64,000 nt of DNA from Hominiventricola aquisgranensis (GTDB lineage: Bacteria > Bacillota > Clostridia > Lachnospirales > Lachnospiraceae): assembly GCF_040096225.1 (NCBI RefSeq), contig NZ_JBBMFC010000002.1, positions 1 through 64,000 on the forward strand. Reading direction: 5' to 3'. The notes beneath the pieces are model-generated. The model worked only from the letters and a program-made list of their open reading frames with translations, ran no database searches and was not told the origin of the DNA. Position numbers and translations under genes: made by a program. Positions 33,079-40,156 of this stretch are shown in pieces (the first letter of the stretch is position 1; the number at the start of each line of letters is the position of its first letter).

Positions 33079-35136
33079 ATGAATCTGCAATCATCCATCA
33101 CAGAATTAAAAGGAATCGGAGAGAAGACTTCGCTGCCTTTTGCGAAGGTTGGCATACATACAGTATTGGATCTGCTGGAATACTATCCAAGAGATTATGA
33201 GATCTATGAAGAGCCGGTGGAACTTACAGAGATCGAGAGCGGGAAAAAATATGCAGTTCATGGATTTGTGGACTCTGTCTCTGAGGTGAAGCGCTTTGGA
33301 AAATATCAGATCTTCAGTGCCAGACTTCGGGTGGGAGAACAGGTGATTCAGGCTACCTGGTTTAATGTACCGTTTTTACGAAGAGTATTTCAGCGTGGAA
33401 GTCAGTATATTTTTCGCGGGATCATTGCGGAAAAGAATGGACAGTACCGGATGGAACAGCCGGAACATTTTACACTGGCAGACTATGACAAATTACTCTA
33501 TGTGATGCAACCAAGATATCCACTGACTACGGGCCTGACGGAAAAAATGGTGGTGAAGTCGGTTCATCAGGTCATTGATGGAGGACAGGTTTATGTGCCG
33601 GAATATCTGCCGGAAGACATGCGAAGAGAATACAATCTGGAGTCTGAGTGGGATGCCGTGCGGCAGGTGCATTTTCCAGCCAATGAGCAGGTGATGAGAC
33701 AGGCGAGAAAGAGGATCGTGTTTGATGAGTTCCTTCTGTTTATATTGGGAATCCGTCGGATGAAAGAACAGCAGGAAGAACTGGTCAACGAGATGCCTAT
33801 GGTGGAAGTCAGCGAGACAGCCCGGCTGATCGAGGCTCTTCCTTATGAACTGACGAATGCACAGATGAGAGTCTGGCGGGAAATTGTATCGGATATGACC
33901 GGAACAAAGGTTATGAGCCGTCTGGTGCAGGGAGATGTGGGCTCCGGCAAGACGATTCTTGCAGTACTGGCATTGATCATGGCAGGCTGCAATGGATATC
34001 AGGGAGCTTTGATGGTGCCCACAGAAGTGCTGGCAAAGCAGCATTACCAGTCGGTGAAGGAATTGCTGGAGACCCATCACATCCCACTTCGTCCCATTTT
34101 GCTGACAGGTTCCATGACGGCGAAGGAAAAGCGGCTGGCAAGAGAAGAGGTCGAGAGCGGCAAAACGCAGATCGTTATCGGAACCCATGCTTTGATCCAG
34201 GAAAAAGTGATCTATCGGAATCTGGGACTGGTGGTGACAGATGAGCAGCACCGTTTTGGTGTGAAGCAGCGGGAAATGCTGGCAGAGAAAGGGCGGATGC
34301 CTCATGTACTGGTTATGAGTGCCACGCCGATCCCGCGGACATTGGCCATCATTATTTATGGAGATCTGGATATTTCTGTAGTGGATGAGATGCCGGCGCA
34401 CAGACTTCCTATCAAGAACTGTGTAGTGGATGAATCTTATCGCCCCAATGCGTATCGTTTCATGAAAAAAGAAGTGGAAGCAGGTCATCAGGTCTATATT
34501 ATCTGCCCGATGGTGGAGGAAAATGAAGAACTGGAGTTGGAAAATGTCACAGACTATACCGAAAAGCTGAAAGGGATCCTGCCGGAATTTCAGATCAGCT
34601 GTCTTCATGGAAAGATGAAGCCAAAAGAAAAAAATGAGATTATGGAAGCATTTGCGGATGGACAGATCCAGATTCTGGTATCCACTACGGTGATCGAGGT
34701 TGGTATCAATGTGCCTAATGCCACAGTTATGATGGTGGAAAATGCAGAACGCTTTGGTCTGGCGCAGCTTCATCAGCTCCGTGGCCGGGTAGGAAGAGGG
34801 AGAGATCAGTCTTACTGCATCTTTATGAGTGGCAGCAAAGGAAAAGAGACCAAGAAACGCCTGGAAGTTCTGAATCAGTCCAATGACGGCTTTTATATTG
34901 CCAGTGAAGATCTGAAGCTGCGCGGACCTGGTGATCTGTTTGGAATCCGCCAGAGTGGTGTGCTGGAGTTCCGTATGGGAGATGTATTCCAGGATTCCCG
35001 CGTGCTGGAGCAGGCAAGCGAAGCGGCAGGACGGATTCTGGAGGAAGACGCAGAACTTGCACTTCCAAAACATGAAAAATTAAAAGAACGCCTGGAAACA
35101 GCCATGGCCAAAGGTGGGGAGAACTTAAGTCTGTAA
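33079..35136 (+). CDS. recG: ATP-dependent DNA helicase RecG
   Basis: A 685-residue helicase that regresses stalled forks. The N-terminal wedge/OB domain precedes SF2 motifs: Walker A GDVGSGKTILAVLA, DEQH (VTDEQHRFG), motif III SATPIPRT, and motifs V-VI STTVIEVGINVPNA and QLHQLRGRVGRG. The C-terminal TRG-like region has SNDGFYIASEDLKLRGPGDLFG. AGGAGG precedes ATG 33079. In many Firmicutes recG lies downstream of rpmB, asp23 and fakA; here two opposite-strand genes separate them. Confidence 0.95.
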   Translation: MNLQSSITELKGIGEKTSLPFAKVGIHTVLDLLEYYPRDYEIYEEPVELTEIESGKKYAVHGFVDSVSEVKRFGKYQIFSARLRVGEQVIQATWFNVPFLRRVFQRGSQYIFRGIIAEKNGQYRMEQPEHFTLADYDKLLYVMQPRYPLTTGLTEKMVVKSVHQVIDGGQVYVPEYLPEDMRREYNLESEWDAVRQVHFPANEQVMRQARKRIVFDEFLLFILGIRRMKEQQEELVNEMPMVEVSETARLIEALPYELTNAQMRVWREIVSDMTGTKVMSRLVQGDVGSGKTILAVLALIMAGCNGYQGALMVPTEVLAKQHYQSVKELLETHHIPLRPILLTGSMTAKEKRLAREEVESGKTQIVIGTHALIQEKVIYRNLGLVVTDEQHRFGVKQREMLAEKGRMPHVLVMSATPIPRTLAIIIYGDLDISVVDEMPAHRLPIKNCVVDESYRPNAYRFMKKEVEAGHQVYIICPMVEENEELELENVTDYTEKLKGILPEFQISCLHGKMKPKEKNEIMEAFADGQIQILVSTTVIEVGINVPNATVMMVENAERFGLAQLHQLRGRVGRGRDQSYCIFMSGSKGKETKKRLEVLNQSNDGFYIASEDLKLRGPGDLFGIRQSGVLEFRMGDVFQDSRVLEQASEAAGRILEEDAELALPKHEKLKERLETAMAKGGENLSL

Positions 35137-35214
35137 TGACAAAATCTGACAGTGTATGATCTGCCGGTCTGCATATACTAAGGTCGTAACAAACAACCAA
35201 TGGAGGGCTTTATT

Positions 35215-35418
35215 ATGGCAGGTTCTACAAACAAAGCAGCAGTACCGGAGGCAAAGGGAGCACTGGATCGTTTTAAATACGAGGTTGCGAGCGAGATCGG
35301 TGTACCGCTGAGCGACGGTTATAATGGAGACCTTACGTCCAGACAGAATGGATCTGTGGGCGGTTATATGGTCAAAAAGATGATCGAGGCGCAGGAGCGC
35401 AAGATGGCAGGAAAATAG
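35215..35418 (+). CDS. Alpha/beta-type small acid-soluble spore protein
   Basis: A 67-residue SASP that coats spore DNA. The two conserved blocks are FKYEVASEIGVPL (containing the germination-protease site between Glu and Ile/Val) and NGSVGGYMVKKMIE. ATG 35215 has GGAGG eight bases upstream. CATATACTA (35172-35180) resembles a forespore sigma F/G -10 element, which would fit its expected timing, though the -35 is not clear. A terminator follows. Confidence 0.92.
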   Translation: MAGSTNKAAVPEAKGALDRFKYEVASEIGVPLSDGYNGDLTSRQNGSVGGYMVKKMIEAQERKMAGK

Positions 35419-35463
35419 AATATGAGCGAGATCTTAGCAATTAAGATACTCCTGTGATAAAGC

Positions 35464-35502
35464 GGGTGAAAAGTCTGAGAACAGGCTTTTCACCCTTGCT
35501 TT
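35464..35502 (+). terminator. SASP gene terminator
   Basis: Perfect 10-bp stem GGGTGAAAAG (35464-35473) with CTTTTCACCC (35486-35495), followed by TTGCTTTT. Confidence 0.85.
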
Positions 35503-35540
35503 TGGTAAAGATAAAGAAAATCAGCTTCTGTATTTTTCCA

Positions 35541-35568
35541 TTGACATTTCTCTGATACTTGTTATAAT
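35541..35568 (+). promoter_or_regulatory. Promoter of the metal-permease/fur operon
   Basis: -35 TTGACA (35541-35546) and -10 TATAAT (35563-35568), both perfect, 16-bp spacer. Transcription would start near 35575, just before the operator. Confidence 0.78.
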
Positions 35569-35586
35569 AGCATTTGTTCTGAAAAA

Positions 35587-35618
35587 TGCAAATGATTTGC
35601 AAATGCATTGTATTTGCA
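35587..35618 (+). promoter_or_regulatory. Fur-family operator (overlapping inverted repeats)
   Basis: TGCAAATGATTTGCA (35587-35601) is a perfect 7-1-7 inverted repeat, the architecture of Fur/Zur/Mur boxes. A second pair reuses TGCAAAT (35598-35604) with ATTTGCA (35612-35618), seven bases apart. The site lies just after the predicted transcription start, so a bound protein would block elongation or polymerase loading. The obvious candidate ligand is the Fur homologue encoded in the same operon. Confidence 0.72.
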
Positions 35619-35658
35619 ATCTTAAGCGATATGACGGGAAATGAGAGGAGACAGATAT

Positions 35659-36510
35659 ATGTTGATGGAAGTGATCATAGATACAGCGTTGGACAGTATA
35701 AAGCTGCTGCCATTTTTGTATATTACGTATTTACTGATCGAGCTGATCGAACACAAGGTCGGGGAGGCAGGCAGAGCAAGGATCGGTGCAGCAAAAAAAT
35801 CAGGTCCAATCTGGGGAGCATTGTTTGGAATCATCCCTCAATGCGGATTTTCAGCGGCGGCTTCCAGCTTGTATGCAGGAAGGATCATTACCATTGGTAC
35901 GTTGATGGCAGTGTATCTTTCTACATCAGATGAGATGCTTCCGATCCTGATCTCATCCTCTGTGGGGATTACGCGGATCCTGCATCTGCTTCTGGTAAAG
36001 GCGGGAATTGCCATGGTCTCGGGTATAGCCATTGATCTGGTGATCCGGGACTGCAGAAAGACTGCAGAAGAGAAACATCATCATCATAATCATGAAGGGG
36101 AGCAGGGGTGTGAGGAGCGTCTTGCGCTGGCTGCTCTTCGCCATACGATGGAAGTATTTATCTATATTGCAGGTATTTCATTTTTGCTGAATCTTGGAAT
36201 CGCAGCTATTGGAGAAGCAACACTGGCAGGATTTTTCATTTCTATCCCGGTGCTGGGAGAATTTCTGGCAGCGTTGGTGGGGTTGATCCCGAACTGTGCA
36301 TCTTCTGTAGTGATCACAGAGCTTTATCTGTCAGGTGTGATCGGAGCCGGAGCTATGATGTCAGGTCTTCTGGTCAATGCGGGAGTCGGGATCCTGGTTC
36401 TGCTCCGGATCGATCATGACCGGAAGGAGACGGCGAAGATCATAGCGGCACTGTATGCCCTGGGCGTGTTCTGGGGGCTTGTCATCCATGTGCTGGGAGT
36501 GGTATTCTAA
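35659..36510 (+). CDS. Putative metal (manganese/arsenic-type) export permease
   Basis: A 283-residue membrane protein with about eight to ten helices in two related halves, each with an intramembrane Cys motif: GIIPQCGFSAAASSLY and LIPNCASSVVITELY. These fit the ArsP_2-like 'putative manganese transporter' family. A central cytoplasmic loop holds HHHHNHEGEQGCEE, a likely metal-binding stretch. ATG 35659 has a GGAG site upstream. A Fur-type operator and a downstream fur-family gene support metal control. The metal is not predictable. Confidence 0.75.
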   Translation: MLMEVIIDTALDSIKLLPFLYITYLLIELIEHKVGEAGRARIGAAKKSGPIWGALFGIIPQCGFSAAASSLYAGRIITIGTLMAVYLSTSDEMLPILISSSVGITRILHLLLVKAGIAMVSGIAIDLVIRDCRKTAEEKHHHHNHEGEQGCEERLALAALRHTMEVFIYIAGISFLLNLGIAAIGEATLAGFFISIPVLGEFLAALVGLIPNCASSVVITELYLSGVIGAGAMMSGLLVNAGVGILVLLRIDHDRKETAKIIAALYALGVFWGLVIHVLGVVF

Positions 36511-36538
36511 TAGAAGTGTCTGAGAGAGGAAGAGACGT

Positions 36539-36958
36539 ATGACAGGAGAAAATCATTATGCGACGGCAAGCCGCAGAAAAATACTGGAGATCTTAAAGGA
36601 AAGCAAGGATAAGACTGTCACAGCTGCTCAGATCGGTGAGAAGCTTCGTCAGATGAACAGTGAAGTCAATATTACCACCATCTACCGGTATCTGGATCGA
36701 CTGGAGAAGGACGGAACGGTGATCCGTTATGTATCCGGGCAAGGTTCCCAGGCTGCTTATCAGTATGTGGAGCAGGGCAAAGGCTGTTGCGACCATCTGC
36801 ACCTTCAATGTGTAAAATGTGGTCGGATCTATCATCTGGACTGCGCCTTTATGAAAGAAATCTCAGAACATATTGAGAAAGACCATGGTTTTGAATTACA
36901 GTGCCGGAACTCTGTGTTATATGGAATCTGTAAAGACTGCAAGACCATGAAGGCATGA
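36539..36958 (+). CDS. Fur-family metal-responsive repressor
   Basis: A 139-residue regulator. The N-terminal winged helix has TAAQIGEKL and VNITTIYRYLDRLEKDG (DNA-recognition helix). The dimerisation/metal domain has HLHLQCVKCGRIYHLDC and the C-terminal CRNSVLYGICKDC, giving two CxxC pairs that hold structural zinc. Whether it is Fur, Zur, PerR or Mur cannot be decided by eye; zinc-type regulators often lack the extended His-rich tail as here. It is co-transcribed with the permease, and a matching operator lies before the operon. Confidence 0.88.
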   Translation: MTGENHYATASRRKILEILKESKDKTVTAAQIGEKLRQMNSEVNITTIYRYLDRLEKDGTVIRYVSGQGSQAAYQYVEQGKGCCDHLHLQCVKCGRIYHLDCAFMKEISEHIEKDHGFELQCRNSVLYGICKDCKTMKA

Positions 36959-36971
36959 GGAGAGTGACAAG

Positions 36972-37589
36972 ATGGCAATGGATATTTATCTGATCCGTCA
37001 TGGAGAGACGGACTGGAATAAAACGAAACGGCTGCAGGGAGTGACAGATATTCCGCTGAATGCCTGCGGGATCGAACTGGCAGAAAAGACAGCAGAGGGG
37101 CTTAAAGATGTGCCCTTTGACCGGATCTATACAAGCCCTCTGATCCGTGCAAAGAAGACGGCAGAGATCATTCGCGGAGACCGGCCTGTTGAGCTGGTGG
37201 TGACGGATGGATTGAAAGAGATCAGCTTTGGAGAATATGAAGGATTGTGTCATGAGCCGGAGCATTATACGATCCCAAAGCCCGGATTTCGAAAATTTTT
37301 TGAAGATCCGGAGCATTTCGAGACTCCGCCGGGAGGAGAGAGTCTGGCGCATCTGATCAAACGGACATCCTCTTTTGTGAAAAGTGTGATCAATGATCCG
37401 GAAAATGACGGAAAGACATTTTTGATGGCATCTCATGGAGCAGCGATCCGGGGAATTATGTCAGGACTCCTTAACTTGCCGATTGCACAGTTCTGGAGTG
37501 GTACGGTACATAAAAACTGTGGTGTGACCTGCCTTCATGTGGAGAACGGACAGGTTACAATCACCTTTGAAAATCGGATTTATTACTAA
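36972..37589 (+). CDS. Histidine phosphatase superfamily protein
   Basis: A 205-residue phosphoglycerate-mutase-like phosphatase. LIRHGETDWN holds the catalytic RHG, TSPLIRAKKTAEII the second Arg, and ASHGAAIRGI the second catalytic His. The family includes alpha-ribazole phosphatases and many broad phosphatases, so the substrate is open. It lies 13 bases after the fur gene and may share that operon. A second in-frame ATG (36978) is an equally possible start. Confidence 0.88.
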   Translation: MAMDIYLIRHGETDWNKTKRLQGVTDIPLNACGIELAEKTAEGLKDVPFDRIYTSPLIRAKKTAEIIRGDRPVELVVTDGLKEISFGEYEGLCHEPEHYTIPKPGFRKFFEDPEHFETPPGGESLAHLIKRTSSFVKSVINDPENDGKTFLMASHGAAIRGIMSGLLNLPIAQFWSGTVHKNCGVTCLHVENGQVTITFENRIYY

Positions 37590-37682
37590 ATAGATAGGAA
37601 AAATAACTGGACTGGTCAAAAAATATAAAACTGGATATTTAATTGTAACCAGTCATAGGCTAATATAGGTTCCAGCAAGCAG

Positions 37683-37720
37683 CGGAAGGCAGGAAAATGC
37701 TTGTCTTCCGTTCTTTTATT
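37683..37720 (+). terminator. Terminator hairpin before the ECF S-component gene
   Basis: CGGAAGGCAGG (37683-37693) pairs with CTTGTCTTCCG (37700-37710), 9 Watson-Crick and 2 wobble pairs, followed by TTCTTTTATT. The SD AAGGAGG starts three bases later. The 90 bases before it also contain a GACTGGT/ACCAGTC inverted repeat. This could be the end of the upstream operon or an attenuator of the S-component gene. Confidence 0.7.
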
Positions 37721-37738
37721 ACAAGGAGGTTCAGTATT

Positions 37739-38263
37739 ATGAGCACAAGAGAAGCATCTGCTGGAAAGAGTATTACCGTATCGGAGATCGCAATTACAGG
37801 AGTATGTATTGCACTGACATTTGTGGCAACCGGATTCATCAACATCCGTCTGCCGATCGCAGCCAATGGAGGACTGGTTCATCTGGGAAATGTGCCGTTG
37901 TTCCTTGCAGCTATCATTTTCGGAAAACGGACAGGAGCGTTGGCTGGTTCTTTTGGAATGGCATTGTTTGATCTGATGGGCGGCTGGGTATTATGGGCAC
38001 CATTCACCTTTGTAATTGTTGGTCTTATGGGATTCACAGTAGGAGCTATCACAGAGAATCACAAGGGATTCAGATGGAATGCACTGGCGATTGCTGCTGC
38101 ATGTGTGATCAAAATTGTAGGTTATTATATTGCAGAAGGATTTATCTATGGTAACTGGGTTGCGCCGGTAACGTCCATTCCGGGTAACCTGGTACAGATC
38201 GGTGTGGCAGCAGTTCTGGTACTTCCGATTGCAGAGGTGGTCAGAAGAGCTATTCGCAGATAA
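37739..38263 (+). CDS. ECF transporter S component (substrate-binding membrane subunit)
   Basis: A 174-residue membrane protein with five or six helices. ITGVCIALTFVATGFINIRLP, GGLVHLGNVPLFLAAIIFGKRTGALAG, GMALFDLMGGW and IPGNLVQIGVAAVLVLP are the pattern of S components that bind vitamins and hand them to a shared EcfAAT module. It most resembles the riboflavin/thiamine/pyridoxine-type groups, but the ligand cannot be assigned. ATG 37739 has AAGGAGG nine bases upstream. A PLP-dependent aminotransferase follows, which could hint at vitamin B6 (inference). Confidence 0.82.
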   Translation: MSTREASAGKSITVSEIAITGVCIALTFVATGFINIRLPIAANGGLVHLGNVPLFLAAIIFGKRTGALAGSFGMALFDLMGGWVLWAPFTFVIVGLMGFTVGAITENHKGFRWNALAIAAACVIKIVGYYIAEGFIYGNWVAPVTSIPGNLVQIGVAAVLVLPIAEVVRRAIRR

Positions 38264-38336
38264 TAGGAGAGTATGGCACGGTGGGAGCAGATGGTTTCTG
38301 CCGTGTATGCAGTTACACGAAAATGGAGGATAACAT

Positions 38337-39422
38337 ATGTACAAGATCATGACCCCGGGTCCGACCCAGGTAAGAGAAAATGTCCGCATGGCGAGAAGCC
38401 TTGCGTGCACCAATCCGGATCTGGATCCGGCATTTTATGATTATTATAAGGAGACCTGTGAGCTGATCAGCGAATTATTGGAGACGAAGAATACCGCTTA
38501 TATTCTTGACGGAGAAGGTATTCTTGGTCTGGAGGCTGCCTGTGCATCCCTGACAGAGCCTGGCGATAAAGTGCTGGTGGTTGATAACGGTATTTATGGC
38601 AAAGGATTTGCTGATTTTGTGACCATGTATGGCGGGCAGGTGACATTCTATGAATCCACGTATACCCAGGCGGTAGATGTGAAAGAGTTCAGAGCATTTC
38701 TGGAAGAACATCACGATTTTAAGTATGCAACACTGGTTCACTGTGATACTCCAAGCGGTGTTCTGAATCCAGTGGAGGAATTAAGCCGTGCCCTTCATGA
38801 GTATGGCATTATGACCATTGTGGATTCGGTATCTGCCATGATGGGAGAACCTCTTCGTGTGGATGAAGGACAGATCGATATTGTCTGCGGCGGTTCTCAG
38901 AAAGCGGTATCAGCGCCTCCTGGACTGACTTTTGTAACTGTCAGTGATGCAGCCATGAAAGCGATGGAAGAGAGAAAGACACCGATTGCATCCTTCTACG
39001 CCAATATTCTGGTGTTCAAGGATTACTATAAAAACCTGTGGTTCCCGTATACTATGCCGATCAGTGATATTTATGGTCTTCGTACAGCTCTGGAGAATGT
39101 AAAAGCAGATCCGGATCGTTATGAGCGTCATAAACAGATGGGTGAATTGACCAGACGGACAGTGAAGGAGATGGGATTGTCTCTCTATCTGGAAAATGGG
39201 TATTCCAATACGGTAACAGTCATTCGTGTGCCGGATGGAATCAAAGCAGATGATATTCTGGAACTGATGAAGAAGGATCATAATATCATGATCGCCGGAA
39301 GCTTTGATGTACTGACAGGTCAGGTGATCCGCATCGGTCATATGGGCGAGAATGCCAATGAAGCGGATGTAGTTGAGACACTGGAAGCTTTGAAATCAGT
39401 TTTAAACAAACTGTCTGCTTAA
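38337..39422 (+). CDS. Class V aminotransferase (alanine-glyoxylate aminotransferase family)
   Basis: A 361-residue PLP enzyme of fold type I. It opens with MTPGPTQVRENVRMA and has IVDSVSAMMGEPL (PLP-ring Asp) and CGGSQKAVSAPPG with the Schiff-base Lys. The C-terminal GHMGENANEADV is typical. Family members transaminate serine, alanine, glyoxylate or phosphonate substrates, or split pyridoxamine-type compounds. Its place after an ECF S component is the only clue to the substrate. AATGGAGG precedes the ATG. The 73-base gap to the S-component gene contains a CACGG/CCGTG hairpin. Confidence 0.85.
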   Translation: MYKIMTPGPTQVRENVRMARSLACTNPDLDPAFYDYYKETCELISELLETKNTAYILDGEGILGLEAACASLTEPGDKVLVVDNGIYGKGFADFVTMYGGQVTFYESTYTQAVDVKEFRAFLEEHHDFKYATLVHCDTPSGVLNPVEELSRALHEYGIMTIVDSVSAMMGEPLRVDEGQIDIVCGGSQKAVSAPPGLTFVTVSDAAMKAMEERKTPIASFYANILVFKDYYKNLWFPYTMPISDIYGLRTALENVKADPDRYERHKQMGELTRRTVKEMGLSLYLENGYSNTVTVIRVPDGIKADDILELMKKDHNIMIAGSFDVLTGQVIRIGHMGENANEADVVETLEALKSVLNKLSA

Positions 39423-39506
39423 CAGATTTTTTATGATTTTAACAAAATTGACGTGGAGTAACGATTCAAGGCTATCGTGAACAAAAGTAAAGAATCCGTT
39501 CATTAC

Positions 39507-39544
39507 AAAAAAGGGCTGCTGTCATAATTGACAGCAGCCCTTTT
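39507..39544. terminator. Bidirectional terminator
   Basis: Perfect stem of AAAAGGGCTGCTGTCA with its complement around the loop TAAT, with A- and T-runs on both sides. It ends the aminotransferase transcript and the minus-strand secreted-protein gene. Confidence 0.92.
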
Positions 39545-39552
39545 GAGGCTGA

Positions 39553-40047
39553 TTAATAAGAAGTCTGTACTTCGGTACATGGATCAGCTCCATAGTAGGG
39601 AAGTCTTCCTTCACTGTATCCATATGCGAAATAATGTTCCAACAGTCCCTGTGCATTCTTGCCGACTACCTTTGCAACATCCGGGTAGGTATTGTAATAG
39701 TAGATCGGATCAAGCTTCGGCAGATCAGAATCAGCATTGTTCGGGTCTGCGGGCGGGATTGTCATCAGGAATGCTTTGCGCTCTTCAGCGGTATCAACGT
39801 GTCCGGCAGCGGCACGCCACTCTGCCTGCTGATTTGCATAACGTCCTTCAGCCATTCCACTGGTCTGGTAATGATTGAACAGTGCCTGGGGATCGAATCC
39901 AACTGCGTTAGCTACATCCGGGTATTTCCAGAAGTAGTAGTTGTAGTCGAATGCGGATTCAGCTTTTGATGGGAATGCACCGATCGTGGTTGCCAGAACA
40001 AGGGCACACATGGTGCCAAGCAACATTTTACTTTTCTTAAATTTCAA
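39553..40047 (-). CDS. Secreted protein with two YPDV-type repeats
   Basis: A 164-residue protein. A signal peptide (KFKKSKMLLGTMCALVLATT, cleaved near KAES) is followed by two copies of a ~40-residue unit: one around DYNYYFWKYPDVANAVG with HYQTSGMAEGR, another around YYYNTYPDVAKVVG with HYFAYGYSEGR. A spacer rich in Asp/Pro separates them. Similar YYxxxYPDV...EGR units occur in secreted proteins of Firmicutes without known function. TTG 40047 is preferred as start because GGAGG lies eight bases upstream and places the signal peptide at the N-terminus. Monocistronic, flanked by terminators. Confidence 0.72.
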   Translation of the reverse strand: MKFKKSKMLLGTMCALVLATTIGAFPSKAESAFDYNYYFWKYPDVANAVGFDPQALFNHYQTSGMAEGRYANQQAEWRAAAGHVDTAEERKAFLMTIPPADPNNADSDLPKLDPIYYYNTYPDVAKVVGKNAQGLLEHYFAYGYSEGRLPYYGADPCTEVQTSY

Positions 40048-40113
40048 ATCTGTCACCTCCATAAGGCTTATTTTCATATTCTTAGCATACCATTAAAATC
40101 GACAGGATTCAAC

Positions 40114-40144
40114 AAAAAAAGACCTGATATGCAGGTCTTTTTTT
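40114..40144. terminator. Bidirectional terminator
   Basis: AAAAAAAGACCTG pairs with CAGGTCTTTTTTT around ATAT; it ends the minus-strand Na/Pi gene and shields the secreted-protein gene. Confidence 0.9.
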
Positions 40145-40156
40145 GTTACATCTTAT

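Noticed and set aside
33493..35073. A 526-codon minus-strand frame opposite recG
   Set aside because: Antisense to recG; composition is that of a shadow frame and no domain is recognisable.
37590..37690. A preQ1 riboswitch suggested by AGGTTCCAGC
   Set aside because: The ACACCCTCT/AAAAAACTA part of the aptamer is missing, so the resemblance is too short.
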